A DNA stretch of 64,000 bases from CAVYXK01 sp963708245 (GCA_963708245.1 OY970201.1:5704001-5768000); one strand, 5' to 3'; shown: positions 53,426-62,934, numbered from the stretch's first letter. The notes: generated from the letters alone by a model not told the origin. Numbers and translations: made by a program.

Positions 53426-54004
53426 GTGCCTGACGGCAGCAGCATCGAGCGCGTGCCGTCGGCCACGTTGCTGACGCTTCCCAACGTCATCAGCTTTGCG
53501 CGGCTCTGCGCGGTGCCGCTCGCCTGCTGGCTGGTGATCGGCGGCTGGTTCGCCTCGGCCTTCGGCCTGTTCGTCTGCGCCGGCGCGTCCGACGCGGTGG
53601 ATGGCTGGCTCGCTCGGCGGAATGGTGGTGGCAACAGCGTCGGGGCGGTGCTCGACGCGGTGGCGGACAAGGCGCTGCTCGTCACCATGTATGTGACGCT
53701 TGCAGCAGCGAGCGAGATCCCGGACTGGCTGGCGATTCTCGTGGTGTTCCGAGACCTGATCATTGTGGGCGGCGTGGTCGTGATGGGCCTGCTGGGCCTG
53801 CCGGTGACGATCCGACCGCTGTTCGTGTCGAAAGTGAACACCGTGCTGCAGATCGTGCTCGTGGCGCTGACACTTTTCGTTGCCGGGTTCGCGGTGTCGG
53901 CGCCGGCTGCGGAGGCGGCACGGCTGGCGCTGACCTGGGCAGTCGCAGCCAGCACCCTGGCTTCGGGCGCCGCCTATGTCTGGAAATCGGTGTGGTTACG
54001 ATGA
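53426..54004 (+). CDS. CDP-alcohol phosphatidyltransferase
   Basis: Integral membrane phospholipid synthase (192 aa) joining CDP-diacylglycerol to an alcohol. The complete family motif is present with Asp56, Asp59, Gly60, Ala63, Arg64, Gly73, Asp77 and Asp81 at the exact required spacing, followed by three or four membrane helices. Glycerol-3-phosphate or inositol/cardiolipin-type acceptors are possible. GTG start preceded by GGAGG at seven bases. Overlaps the AI-2E gene (ATGA). Confidence 0.92.
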   Translation: MPDGSSIERVPSATLLTLPNVISFARLCAVPLACWLVIGGWFASAFGLFVCAGASDAVDGWLARRNGGGNSVGAVLDAVADKALLVTMYVTLAAASEIPDWLAILVVFRDLIIVGGVVVMGLLGLPVTIRPLFVSKVNTVLQIVLVALTLFVAGFAVSAPAAEAARLALTWAVAASTLASGAAYVWKSVWLR

Positions 54005-55206
54005 GGTGGCCGCGCCGCACCGTTGACGCACCGCTGCCGGGGCTCGCGGCCGACATCCCGATCCTGCCGGACGAGCCGGCGGTCGCGGCAGAACCCGTCC
54101 CGCTCGAGGCACCGCCGCCCCGGCCGGTGCAGGCTACGCGCGGCCAGCGACTGGCGCTCGGCATCGGGCTTGCGGTCGTCGCCTGGCTGGTGCTGGAGCT
54201 CTTTGCCGGCGTGCTCGCCCCGTTCGTGGCCGCCGGCGTGCTGGCTTATGTGCTCGACCCACCGACCAGCCAGTTGCACCGGTTCGGAGTGCCGCGCGGC
54301 GCTGCGGCGCTGCTGATGGTCCTGGCGACGATCGCCGCGGTGCTGCTGTTCGCGCTGCTGCTCTATCCGCTGATCCTGTCGCAGATCGGGCTGTTCCTGG
54401 GCCGGATTCCGCAATACGTCCACCTTCTGCAGCAGTGGGCGAGCCGAATCGTCGCAGAGCTGCAACAAAATTTCGGCAGCGAGGCGGTGAACGGCAAGCT
54501 GCAGGACTTGGTCAGCAGCCAGGCCGGCAACATGCTGACCTTCCTGGCCTCGGCGCTGACCGGGTTGATCACCGGCGGCTTCGCCCTGTTTAACGTGCTG
54601 ACGCTGGCGGTGGTAACGCCGGTGGTGGCGTTCTACCTGCTGCGCGACTGGCAGCGCATGCTCCACATGATCGATGGGTGGCTTCCACGCCGCTACGCCG
54701 GGGTGATCCGCGCCCAGGCCCGCGAGGTGGACCGGATCCTCTCGGCCTGGGTGCGCGGGCAGGCGCTGTGCTGCGTGTTGCTGGCACTTTACTACGCCCT
54801 CGCTCTGAGCTTTGCGGGGCTCGACCTGGGGCTGATCGTGGGACTGGCAGCGGGACTGCTGTCGTTTATCCCGTATGTCGGCTCGATCACCGGCGGGGTG
54901 ACGGCACTGGCCCTGGCCACGGCGCAGTTCCCGAGCTGGCGGGGCGTGATCGGCATTGCCGTTGTGCTGGTGGTCGGACAGGTGCTGGAGGGTTATGTGA
55001 TCTATCCCCGCTTCCTGGGCGACCGGGTGGAGCTGCCGGCGGTCTGGGTGATTTTCGCGTTGTTTGCCGGCGGCGCGGCGTTCGGCTTTCTTGGGGTGAT
55101 GCTGGCGGTGCCGGTGGCGGCGACGATCGGGGTGCTGTGCCGGTTCTGGCTGCGCCGATATCTGCGCAGCCCACTTTACCTGGATCCACCGTCGGCTCAG
55201 AGATGA
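54001..55206 (+). CDS. AI-2E family transporter (PerM-like permease)
   Basis: Membrane protein (401 aa) with a Pro-rich N-terminal tail, then about seven or eight helices. The family pattern is clear: LVLELFAGVLAPFVAAGVLA at the first helices, a long amphipathic middle with NFGSEAVNGKLQDLVSSQAG, and the end LGLIVGLAAGLLSFIPYVGS, GQVLEGYVIYPRFLGDRVEL, LGVMLAVPVAATIGVL. Function in most members is unproved. The ATG overlaps the previous stop; HdaA follows after DoxX, a conserved alphaproteobacterial order. Confidence 0.93.
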   Translation: MRWPRRTVDAPLPGLAADIPILPDEPAVAAEPVPLEAPPPRPVQATRGQRLALGIGLAVVAWLVLELFAGVLAPFVAAGVLAYVLDPPTSQLHRFGVPRGAAALLMVLATIAAVLLFALLLYPLILSQIGLFLGRIPQYVHLLQQWASRIVAELQQNFGSEAVNGKLQDLVSSQAGNMLTFLASALTGLITGGFALFNVLTLAVVTPVVAFYLLRDWQRMLHMIDGWLPRRYAGVIRAQAREVDRILSAWVRGQALCCVLLALYYALALSFAGLDLGLIVGLAAGLLSFIPYVGSITGGVTALALATAQFPSWRGVIGIAVVLVVGQVLEGYVIYPRFLGDRVELPAVWVIFALFAGGAAFGFLGVMLAVPVAATIGVLCRFWLRRYLRSPLYLDPPSAQR

Positions 55207-55218
55207 GGGAGACTGTTC

Positions 55219-55644
55219 ATGTCGGGAAGCTTGTCGTCACGGGCCGGTGCGCAGGCTGTTGTATTAAGTCTGCTTCGCTTTGTCGCGGGACTTGCGTTCA
55301 TGGAGCACGGCTTGTCCAAGCTGTTCGGGTTCCCTGCAGCGGCGCCCGCACACCTTCCGACATTGCTGCTGATCGCCGGGCTGATCGAAGCACTGGGTGG
55401 ATTGCTGGTCTGCATCGGGCTGCTGTCGCGCCCTGCCGCTTTTATCATGTCGGGTGAGATGGCGATCGGCTATTTCATGGCGCATCTGCCGAAATCGTTC
55501 TTCCCGGTTCTCAATGGCGGCGACGCGGCGATCCTGTATTGTTTCATTTTTCTCTACATCGCCGTGGCCGGAGGCGGGGCGTGGAGTCTGGACCGGGTGA
55601 TTGCCGGCCCGCGCTCCTGGTTGGCTGGCCCCCAGCCGGCGTGA
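55219..55644 (+). CDS. DoxX family membrane protein
   Basis: Four-helix inner-membrane protein (141 aa), with LRFVAGLAFMEHGLSKLFGF, LLLIAGLIEALGGLLVCIGL and MAIGYFMAHLPKSFFPVLNG as in the DoxX/DoxD family, often tied to thiol or sulfur redox. It starts 12 bases after the AI-2E stop with GAGGGAG, so it is probably in the same operon. It interrupts the usual AI-2E-HdaA neighbourhood. Confidence 0.9.
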   Translation: MSGSLSSRAGAQAVVLSLLRFVAGLAFMEHGLSKLFGFPAAAPAHLPTLLLIAGLIEALGGLLVCIGLLSRPAAFIMSGEMAIGYFMAHLPKSFFPVLNGGDAAILYCFIFLYIAVAGGGAWSLDRVIAGPRSWLAGPQPA

Positions 55645-55651
55645 TCGCCTT

Positions 55652-55688
55652 GACCCCGCCCCTCTCCCGCGAGTGCGGGAGACGGGGT
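55652..55688. repeat. Palindromic intergenic repeat (GCGGGAG family), terminator position
   Basis: ACCCCGCCCCTCTCCCGCGA and GTGCGGGAGACGGGGT form a hairpin just after the doxX stop, ending at the HdaA start. The overlap with the following GTG suggests it could affect expression of that gene. Confidence 0.55.
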
Positions 55689-56382
55689 GCGTGCGCCTGA
55701 CGTGGAGCGGTCGGACCAGTTTGCATTGCCGTTCGTTCATCGGCTGGGCTTCGCCGCGGTCGATTTCCTGGAGGCGCCATCCAACACAGCTGCGCTGAGT
55801 TGGCTTGCGCGTACCGGCGACTGGCCCGAGGGGCGGCTCGCGTTGTGGGGTGCGGCAGGATGCGGCAAGACGCATCTTCTGCATCTCTGGAGCGCCCGCA
55901 ATGGTGCACAGCTCGTGGCGGGACCGGCCCTGACAGAGCTACCGCCGGCGACCTCCCTGGCGATCGACAATGCCGACGCCGTCAGCGACGAGGCGGTGCT
56001 GCTGCACACGCTCAACGCCGCGGCCGAGGCGCGACGCCCAGTGCTGATCGCAGCGCGACTGCCGCCCGCGCGCTGGAAGACGCGGCTGCCCGACCTGGCC
56101 AGCCGGCTGCGCGCGGTCACCGCGGTCGAAATCAGGCCCGCCGAGGACTCGCTGCTGCGCGTGTTGCTCGCGCGGCTGCTGGCCGAGCGGCAAATGACGG
56201 TGGCGCCTGCCGTTCAGGATTGGCTGCTGCTACACCTGCCGCGCTCGCCGGCGGCGTTGCACGAAGCAGTCGCCCGGCTCGATCGGGCGTCGCTTGCCGC
56301 CCGCGCCCCGGTGACTCGCGCGCTAGCGCGGCGCGTCCTAGCCGATCTGCTCAGTGCGGAGGAAGCGCCACTCGATCAGTGA
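55687..56382 (+). CDS. hdaA: DnaA-related ATPase, HdaA (regulatory inactivation of DnaA)
   Basis: Short AAA+ protein (231 aa) lacking the DNA-binding domain of DnaA. Walker A is GAAGCGKTH; sensor-like and lid elements follow in LPPARWKTRLPDLASRLRAV and VQDWLLLHLPRSPAALHEAV. The N-terminus carries a clamp-binding-like QFALPF (residues 11-16), as in Hda, which lets it act with the sliding clamp to turn DnaA-ATP to DnaA-ADP. The GTG at 55687 gives the correct clamp-motif position. Confidence 0.88.
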   Translation: MRAPDVERSDQFALPFVHRLGFAAVDFLEAPSNTAALSWLARTGDWPEGRLALWGAAGCGKTHLLHLWSARNGAQLVAGPALTELPPATSLAIDNADAVSDEAVLLHTLNAAAEARRPVLIAARLPPARWKTRLPDLASRLRAVTAVEIRPAEDSLLRVLLARLLAERQMTVAPAVQDWLLLHLPRSPAALHEAVARLDRASLAARAPVTRALARRVLADLLSAEEAPLDQ

Positions 56383-57023
56383 TGCCAGCCGCCACCGTGC
56401 CAGCCCGAGCGGCCCCACGCGCCGCGCCAGCCCCACCCGCCGCCCCAGCCCCAGCCCCAGCCCCAGCCGCAGCAGCCCCAGCCACCGAAGCCGACGACGA
56501 CGCTCGGCGGCGCGACATATCCGGGGCCCCAGCCCCAGCCGCCCCAGCCGGGCCCGTAGCCAGCATAGACAGGTGGCGGCGACTGCACGGAGTTGCCGTG
56601 GGCATACATGCACTGCGTGTAGGCGATGTCGTACGTCTGCTGCAGACCGGCCTGGGTCACCCCGGCGGCGTTGTTGGCCCCCACGGCGGTGCCGGCGAGC
56701 AGGCCGGCCCCCGCACCGATTGCAGCACCCGTCGCTGCGGTTCCGGTGGCCGCCCCGATGGCCGCGCCCAATCCGGCGCCGAGCGCGGTTCCGCCGACAG
56801 CGCTGCCGACCGCGGCATTGGTCGCCGCCTGCGTCGCCACCGGGTTGCCGGTCTGATGCTGGGCGAAAGCGCGGCAGACGTAATCGTCCCTTTGGAACGT
56901 GTCGAACGTCTTGCCTTGTCCGGGCAGCGCCATAACGGTTGGTCCGGAGGGAGGAACGACAGCGCAGGCGACCAGGGCCATCGCGCCGGTGACAGTCGCA
57001 ATCACTCCTATGTAACGGCGCAT
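56376..57023 (-). CDS. Glycine-zipper lipoprotein with Trp/Gly-rich tail
   Basis: Outer-membrane or periplasmic lipoprotein (215 aa). The lipobox LVAC ends a typical signal from MRRYIGVIATVTGAMALV. A short globular part (QGKTFDTFQRDDYVCRAFAQ) is followed by a strong glycine-zipper region (GSAVGGTALGAGLGAAIGAA). The last ~65 residues are W/G-rich (GWGGWGWGPGY, WGCCGWGWG) and probably extracellular or disordered. AAGGA precedes the ATG. It is convergent to hdaA (overlapping by a few bases). Confidence 0.85.
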   Translation of the reverse strand: MRRYIGVIATVTGAMALVACAVVPPSGPTVMALPGQGKTFDTFQRDDYVCRAFAQHQTGNPVATQAATNAAVGSAVGGTALGAGLGAAIGAATGTAATGAAIGAGAGLLAGTAVGANNAAGVTQAGLQQTYDIAYTQCMYAHGNSVQSPPPVYAGYGPGWGGWGWGPGYVAPPSVVVGFGGWGCCGWGWGWGWGGGWGWRGAWGRSGWHGGGWHH

Positions 57024-57111
57024 GACTCGCTTCCTTAATCGTCCAACGGTTCTAAACGAAGCCGCAGCGACGAACAACGCCCGTGTTCGGAAGCGAGGCA
57101 GTGGCGGCGAC

Positions 57112-58041
57112 TCAGCGGTCTCGCGCCAGAAGCCGGCGTGCTTCGGCTGCATCGGCGGCGATCTGCGCCTTCAATGCGTCGAGCCCGGCGAATTTCTGCT
57201 CGGGCCGCAGATAGGAGTGCAATGCAACAGTCAATTCGGCACCGTAGAGATCGCCGGCGAAGTCGAAGATGTTGACTTCCAGCCGGCTCTCCGTTCCGGC
57301 GTTCACGGTTGGCCGGCGGCCGATATTGGCCACGCCCCGAAGTGTCGAGCTATCCGGCAGGCGCACCGTCACCGCATAGACGCCGCGGGCCGGCTCGAGA
57401 TGGCGGCCGAGCGCGATGTTGGCGGTCGGAAAGCCGATCGTCCGGCCGCGGTGGTCGCCATGCATCACTTCGCCCCGGATCGCCCAAGGCCGTCCCAGCT
57501 CCGCCGCGGCCCATTCCGGATAGCCGTCGCGCAAAGCGCGGCGGATGCGGCTGGACGACAGCGGACCCTCGGCGTCTGCGACCGGCGGCACCAGCGTGAG
57601 CCCGATTCCCAGCGCCTCCGCCCGCGCGGAAAGGAAGGCGGTATCACCGCCTTTGCGGTGGCCGAATGCGAAATCCGGTCCGCAGACGAGGTGCTTGGCC
57701 GCCAAGCCTGTGTGCAGCACGTCAGTGACGAAAGCCTCGGCCGACATCAGGCTGAAGCGATGGTCGAACGGCAGCTCGTAGAGCAGCACCACGCCGAGTG
57801 CGGCCAGCGCGTCCGCCCGCTCGGCCGAGAGGGTCAGTCGGAACGGCGGATCGTCCGGGCGGAACAGCTCGCGCGGATGCGGCTCGAAGGTCAGGACCGC
57901 CAGTGTGGCGTCCGGTCGCGCCGCGTGGGCGGCGCGCAGCACCGCGGCATGGCCGCGATGCACGCCGTCGAAATTGCCGAGTGCGACGGTGGCGCAACGC
58001 GCATCGTCTGGCAGATCGCGCCAGTCGCGGAAGATGCGCAT
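57112..58041 (-). CDS. ribF: Bifunctional riboflavin kinase / FAD synthetase
   Basis: Makes FMN and FAD (309 aa). The N-terminal adenylyltransferase half has VALGNFDGVHRGHAAVL and SSSRIRRALRDG; the C-terminal kinase half has GRTIGFPTANI and TLRGVANIGRRPTVNAG. Its start overlaps the stop of the MaoC gene (TGATG) on the same strand. Confidence 0.95.
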   Translation of the reverse strand: MRIFRDWRDLPDDARCATVALGNFDGVHRGHAAVLRAAHAARPDATLAVLTFEPHPRELFRPDDPPFRLTLSAERADALAALGVVLLYELPFDHRFSLMSAEAFVTDVLHTGLAAKHLVCGPDFAFGHRKGGDTAFLSARAEALGIGLTLVPPVADAEGPLSSSRIRRALRDGYPEWAAAELGRPWAIRGEVMHGDHRGRTIGFPTANIALGRHLEPARGVYAVTVRLPDSSTLRGVANIGRRPTVNAGTESRLEVNIFDFAGDLYGAELTVALHSYLRPEQKFAGLDALKAQIAADAAEARRLLARDR

Positions 58042-58451
58042 CAGCCGCGCGAGGGGACCTGCACCAGGGCCTCACCCTCGATCACGGTCTTGCCCTCGAC
58101 GGTGCAGATGGTTTTGAGCGTGGCCCGTTTTTTGGCCGGATCGAGCGCGGTGACTTCGACCGTCGCGGTGACGGTGGCGCCGATCTTGACCGGGGTGCGA
58201 AAGCGCAGGGTCTGGCTGAGATAAATCGTGCCGGGACCCGGCAGTCGGGTACCGAGCACTCCGCTAATCAGGCCAGCGGAGAGCATGCCGTGCGCGACAC
58301 GCTCACCGAACACCAACTCCTTGGCGGCTTCGGCGTTGATGTGCACGGGGTTGGTGTCGGCGCTGACCGCGGCGTAGAGCAGGATATCGGCCTCGGTGAT
58401 GGTCTTGCCAAGGCTGGCTGTCTGGCCGAGCTGAAGGTCCTCGAAGCTCAT
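58041..58451 (-). CDS. MaoC-family enoyl-CoA hydratase (R-specific type)
   Basis: Hot-dog fold hydratase (136 aa) for (R)-3-hydroxyacyl-CoA. The catalytic Asp and His lie in AAVSADTNPVHINAEAA; FGERVAHGMLSAGLISGVLG is the second signature. It may link fatty-acid breakdown to polyhydroxyalkanoate supply. Coupled to ribF by a TGATG overlap. Confidence 0.92.
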   Translation of the reverse strand: MSFEDLQLGQTASLGKTITEADILLYAAVSADTNPVHINAEAAKELVFGERVAHGMLSAGLISGVLGTRLPGPGTIYLSQTLRFRTPVKIGATVTATVEVTALDPAKKRATLKTICTVEGKTVIEGEALVQVPSRG

Positions 58452-58660
58452 GGGATGGTCCCGCGTTGATGCGGCGGGTTCTGCGGGAACCGCCGGGGCG
58501 GGTCAACCGGGGGTGACGCTCGGTTGCAGCAGTGGCAGGCTGCGCGCGATCGTCACCGCCGGATTGGCGAACGAGGTGGACGACGTGACAGTTGGTGTGA
58601 TCCTGTCAGCGGCGCACTCCACGACCTCCATCGGGAACCGAGCCAAGGGGATGTTGTAAT

Positions 58661-59446
58661 ATGGTAACCGGCGCTCGAACCCCGCTGACTGTCGACCTGT
58701 CGGGTCAACGGGTGGCCATCAGTGCGGGCGCCAATGGCATTGGCAAAGTGATGGCTGACAGCTTCGCCGCGTGCGGAGCGCGCGTGTTCGTGTCTGATAT
58801 CGATGCGGCAGCGCTCGCTGTCTGCGGTCACCCCAGCGTGCGCGCCGACGCCGGCGCGGCCGCGGACAATGAGGCGTTCATCGATACGGCGGTAAAGCAA
58901 CTCGGCGGGCTGGACGTGCTGGTGAACAACGCTGGTATCGCTGGGCCCACAGCGCTAGTGGAAAACGTTACGGCAGAGCAACTGGATGCCACGCTGCACG
59001 TCGATCTTGCCAGCATGTTCCACTGTGCACGCCGTGCCATCCCGGCGCTGCGCGTCGCCGGAGGCGGGGCGATCATCAACCTGTCATCCGCGGCCGGGCG
59101 CTTCGGCTTTCCGCTACGTGCGCCCTATTCGGCAGCCAAGTGGGGCGTCATCGGCTTCACCAAGTCGCTATCGATCGAACTGGGACCCGACGGCATCCGT
59201 GTCAACGCCATCCTGCCCGGCCCGGTCGACGGTCCACGCATCCGAGCGGTGATCAAAGCAAAGGCCGCGGTTGCGGGAATATCCGAGAACGAGATGACTG
59301 AGCGCACCGTTGCGACCACCAGCTTACGCTGCTTCGTCACGCAGCAGGACATCGCCAATATGGCGCTTTATCTCGCGAGCCCGTTCGGTGCGACCATCAG
59401 CGGTCAGGCAATCAGCGTCGATGCCGACATGCAAACCACCATGTGA
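58661..59446 (+). CDS. SDR family oxidoreductase
   Basis: 261-residue SDR with NNAG, Ser in NLSSAAG and YSAAK as the catalytic pair. The cofactor loop is SAGANGIG instead of TGxxxGIG, with Thr changed to Ser. It ends GQAISVDADMQTTM, a slightly unusual C-terminus. It precedes the thiolase gene by ~190 bases in the same direction. Confidence 0.9.
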   Translation: MVTGARTPLTVDLSGQRVAISAGANGIGKVMADSFAACGARVFVSDIDAAALAVCGHPSVRADAGAAADNEAFIDTAVKQLGGLDVLVNNAGIAGPTALVENVTAEQLDATLHVDLASMFHCARRAIPALRVAGGGAIINLSSAAGRFGFPLRAPYSAAKWGVIGFTKSLSIELGPDGIRVNAILPGPVDGPRIRAVIKAKAAVAGISENEMTERTVATTSLRCFVTQQDIANMALYLASPFGATISGQAISVDADMQTTM

Positions 59447-59473
59447 CAACAGACTTTGTCAGAAATTTTATTT
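59444..59473 (+). terminator. Weak terminator-like hairpin
   Basis: TGACAA/TTGTCA stem (including the SDR stop codon) with a six-base loop, followed by a T-rich run GAAATTTTATTTC. Short and AT-rich; low strength. Confidence 0.3.
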
Positions 59474-59632
59474 CGGGCATCAGCCAATTGCAGCGATGTC
59501 CCGTAGCGGCGACATCCAAGGCGACGGGGACCATCCTGCTTCGTTGATCGGGTCATGCATCGCACTTCCGGGTTGCACCCCAGCGGGTGGCGTGCAGGAT
59601 GGCGCCCAAACAACTCCAGGGGGAACCCGGCC

Positions 59633-60814
59633 ATGCAGCGCGAAGTCTTCGTTGTCTCCGGTGCGCGCACCGCGATCGGGGATTTTGGCGGCGCGCTCAA
59701 GGACGTGCCGCCGACCGAACTTGGCGCGCAGGTCGTGCGCGAGGCACTTTCGCGGGCACGGGTCGCCGGCGAGGAAGTTGGTCATGTTGTGTTTGGCAAT
59801 GTGATCCACACCGAGGCAAAGGACATGTACCTGGCCCGCGTCGCGGCGGTGAACGCCGGTGTGTCACACAACACGCCCGCGCTGACTCTGAACAGGCTAT
59901 GCGGGTCCGGGCTGCAGGCCATCGTGTCGGCGGCGCAGAGTATCCTGCTGGGCGACACCGATATCGCGGTGGGCGCGGGCGCCGAAAGCATGAGCCGCGC
60001 CGCCTATATCGCGCCCGGGATGCGCTGGGGCGCGCGCATGGGCGATGCCACGATGACCGACATGATGCTGGCGGCGCTGCACGACCCGTTCCACAACATC
60101 CACATGGGCGAAACCGCCGAAAACCTGGCTGTCTCGCATCAGATTACCCGGGCGCAACAGGATGCGATGGCGGTGGAATCACATCGCCGCGCCGCGCACG
60201 CCATCAAAGAGGGACGCTTCGCGAGCCAGATTCACCCGGTGAAGCTGAAGAGTCGCAAGGGCGAGACGGTGTTCGACACCGACGAGCACGTGCGGCCCGA
60301 TGCGTCGGCCGAGGATCTGGCGAAGCTGCGCCCGGTGTTTCGCAAGGACGGAACGGTGACCGCCGGCAACGCGTCCGGCATCAACGATGGCGCCGCCGCC
60401 GTGGTGCTGATGGAAGGGCGCACCGCCGAGAAGCGCAACGCGAAGCCGTTGGGGCGGTTGGTGGCCTATGCCCATGCCGGCGTCGATCCCAAAATTATGG
60501 GAATTGGGCCGGTACCGGCGACCCGAGCCGTGCTGGAACGCGCCGGGTTACGTCTATCCGACATCGATGTGATCGAAGCGAATGAGGCATTCGCGGCACA
60601 GGCCTGCGCGGTCGCGAAGGACCTAGGATTCGACCCGGAGAAGACCAACCCGAACGGGTCAGGCATTTCGCTCGGCCATCCCGTCGGCGCGACCGGCGCG
60701 ATGCTGGCGATCAAGGCGCTCTACGAACTTGCCCGGAGCGGCGGCCGGTACGCGCTGGTGACGATGTGCATCGGCGGCGGCCAGGGCATCGCGGCGATCT
60801 TCGAGCGGGCGTGA
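59633..60814 (+). CDS. Acetyl-CoA C-acetyltransferase (thiolase)
   Basis: Condenses or cleaves acetoacetyl-CoA (393 aa). The nucleophile Cys lies in LNRLCGSGLQAI, the catalytic His in GHPVGATGAM, and the second Cys in VTMCIGGGQGIAA; NEAFAAQ is also present. AGGGGGA precedes the ATG at 59633, and the upstream in-frame residues are not part of the family. Typically used for ketone body/PHB metabolism. Confidence 0.95.
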   Translation: MQREVFVVSGARTAIGDFGGALKDVPPTELGAQVVREALSRARVAGEEVGHVVFGNVIHTEAKDMYLARVAAVNAGVSHNTPALTLNRLCGSGLQAIVSAAQSILLGDTDIAVGAGAESMSRAAYIAPGMRWGARMGDATMTDMMLAALHDPFHNIHMGETAENLAVSHQITRAQQDAMAVESHRRAAHAIKEGRFASQIHPVKLKSRKGETVFDTDEHVRPDASAEDLAKLRPVFRKDGTVTAGNASGINDGAAAVVLMEGRTAEKRNAKPLGRLVAYAHAGVDPKIMGIGPVPATRAVLERAGLRLSDIDVIEANEAFAAQACAVAKDLGFDPEKTNPNGSGISLGHPVGATGAMLAIKALYELARSGGRYALVTMCIGGGQGIAAIFERA

Positions 60815-60839
60815 CCGCCGGCCCCTTGTCGCACCGGCC

Positions 60840-62834
60840 ATGCGAACGTCCGAGACTTCCCACTTACCCGTCGTCGTGCTGTCCGGCGTCCGCGTGCCGA
60901 TGCGCGACGGGGTCGGGCTGAACCTACGGATCACGCGCCCTGCGCCCGAGGGGCGGTATCCGGCTGTGATGGAGTACAACCCGTATCGTCGGCTCGGCCC
61001 GACTACCGCGGATGATCCCGGATATCCGCCCGTGGTCCGCTATCTCGCCGAACGCGGATACGTCGTCGTGCAGTATGACCTGCGCGGGACCGGCAGCTCT
61101 TCTGGCTTCTCGACGGACATTTACGCCGACGCGGAGCGCCAGGACGGCTACGACATGATCGAGTGGATCGCCGCCCAGCCTTGGTGCACGGGCGCGGTCG
61201 GCATGATCGGCAAGTCCTACGGTGCGGTGGTGCAGTGGCAAGTCGCGGTGCAGAACCCGCCGCATCTGAAAGCGATCGTCGTCCGCTCGGCCAACAACGA
61301 CGTCTATACGGAATTCGCCAATCCCGGTGGCGCGATCCGTCCCTGGATGTTCGAATACTACGCACCGATGATGAACGCATTTAATTTCGCCCCGCCGTTT
61401 GCGGAGCTGACCGGCGCGCGCTGGGCCTCGATCTGGGCGGAGCGCCTGGAGGACAGCGCCCCGTGGAGCCTGGGATATATCCGCAACACACTGCACGGCG
61501 ATTACTGGCGCCGGCGCAGCCTCGCCCCGGGCTTCGAGCGCGTGCAGTGCCCGGTATATCTGATCGAAGGCTGGCCCGACTGGTATGCCTCGGCCGAGCT
61601 GGAGGCATACCAGCGGCTGCGCGTGCCGAGGAAAGTGCTGATCGGTCCGTGGGGACACTATTACTCCGAAGAACCGGAGGCGTTCCCCGGGCCACGGATC
61701 GACACGCGGCCTGAGTATTTGCGCTGGTTCGACCACTGGCTGAAGGGGATCGACACCGGAATGATGGACGAGCCGCCGGTGACGGTGTTCGTCCGGCATT
61801 GGCGGACGCCTTCGCTGCTGACGCTGGAAGATGCCGGCGAGTGGCAGAACGAGGCAGCCTGGCCACCGGCCGATGTGGAACCCACCGCGTTCCATTTCGA
61901 TGCTCAGGGTGCGTTGTCGCGCAACCCGCCGGCAAACGACGGAGCCGAGAACTATCAGTACCGCGCCTCGGTCGGGTTGGCGGCGGGCCGGCGCGGCCTG
62001 GGCAGCACGACGCCGTTCGGTATGCCGATCGACCAGCGACCGGACGACGCCTATTCGGTGCTGTACGCAACGCCTCCACTTGATGCGCCGGTGACGCTGC
62101 TGGGTGAGCCGGCCGCGCTGCTGCACGTCTCGTCCACCGCGGAGACCGCGTATTTTCATGTGCGCCTCTGCGATGTGGCGCCCGATGGCGCAGTGGCGTT
62201 GATCGCTGATGGCGGACTCCTGGCGTCGCACCGAAGCTCGCACGAGGCGCCCGAGCCGATAGTGCCGGGGGAGGTGTACGAACTGAGTATCAAGCTGCGC
62301 CACACGGCGTATCGGATCGCCGCCGGGCATCGCCTGCGCGTCGCGGTCAGCAGCGCCGATTTCCAGAACGCGTGGCCGACCGGCGTGGCGGCGCACAACA
62401 CAGTGCATCGCGGTAGGACGCATCCATCGCGCGTGATCCTGCCGATCGCAGCGGCGGATCGACACCCGCTGCCGCCCCCTTCGTTCCACGGCTCTCCGCA
62501 TCCTATCCCGACGGCAGATGCGATCGAGCGGCCTGGCTACAGCTTATCGCACGACCTGGTGGACGACACCGTGACTTGCAGCCTGGTCAGTACCGGTGGA
62601 TCGAACCGGTCGGCTTATACGGTATCGAACTGCAATCCCGCGCACGCGGTGATCAATTCGAGCTATTCATATACGGCACCGCATCCGACGCTGGACATCC
62701 GCGTCGTGGCGACCTGCCAGACCGCGAGCGATGCGACAAGCTACATTCATTCGGCGCAGGTGGAGATCACCGTAAATGGCGGGCGACATTTCCAGAAGAG
62801 TTGGGCTGAGAGCGTGCCGCGCTATTGGTCGTGA
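60840..62834 (+). CDS. CocE/NonD-family alpha/beta hydrolase
   Basis: Serine hydrolase (664 aa) of the X-Pro dipeptidyl-peptidase/cocaine-esterase group. The nucleophile elbow is MIGKSYGA, preceded by YVVVQYDLRGTGSSSG that builds the oxyanion hole. The C-terminal jelly-roll domain (VTLLGEPAALLHVSSTAETA ... AGHRLRVAVSSADFQNAWPT) is complete. An unusually long tail after residue ~560 resembles a second beta-sandwich. It acts on an ester, amide or acyl-peptide of unknown nature. No secretion signal. Confidence 0.88.
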   Translation: MRTSETSHLPVVVLSGVRVPMRDGVGLNLRITRPAPEGRYPAVMEYNPYRRLGPTTADDPGYPPVVRYLAERGYVVVQYDLRGTGSSSGFSTDIYADAERQDGYDMIEWIAAQPWCTGAVGMIGKSYGAVVQWQVAVQNPPHLKAIVVRSANNDVYTEFANPGGAIRPWMFEYYAPMMNAFNFAPPFAELTGARWASIWAERLEDSAPWSLGYIRNTLHGDYWRRRSLAPGFERVQCPVYLIEGWPDWYASAELEAYQRLRVPRKVLIGPWGHYYSEEPEAFPGPRIDTRPEYLRWFDHWLKGIDTGMMDEPPVTVFVRHWRTPSLLTLEDAGEWQNEAAWPPADVEPTAFHFDAQGALSRNPPANDGAENYQYRASVGLAAGRRGLGSTTPFGMPIDQRPDDAYSVLYATPPLDAPVTLLGEPAALLHVSSTAETAYFHVRLCDVAPDGAVALIADGGLLASHRSSHEAPEPIVPGEVYELSIKLRHTAYRIAAGHRLRVAVSSADFQNAWPTGVAAHNTVHRGRTHPSRVILPIAAADRHPLPPPSFHGSPHPIPTADAIERPGYSLSHDLVDDTVTCSLVSTGGSNRSAYTVSNCNPAHAVINSSYSYTAPHPTLDIRVVATCQTASDATSYIHSAQVEITVNGGRHFQKSWAESVPRYWS

Positions 62835-62910
62835 CAGCCAGCCAATCTTCGGAGGGCACCCTTACCGCCACAACCGGACTTTACCCGGCCATGATCCGGT
62901 TCGAGCGGCG

Positions 62911-62934
62911 ATAGGCCGCCGTTCGGCGGCCTAT
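62911..62934. terminator. Stem-loop between convergent hydrolase and catalase genes
   Basis: ATAGGCCGCC/GGCGGCCTAT with a four-base loop (GTTC), followed on the plus strand by TTAG. It includes the catalase stop codon. Likely a bidirectional transcript end. Confidence 0.55.
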
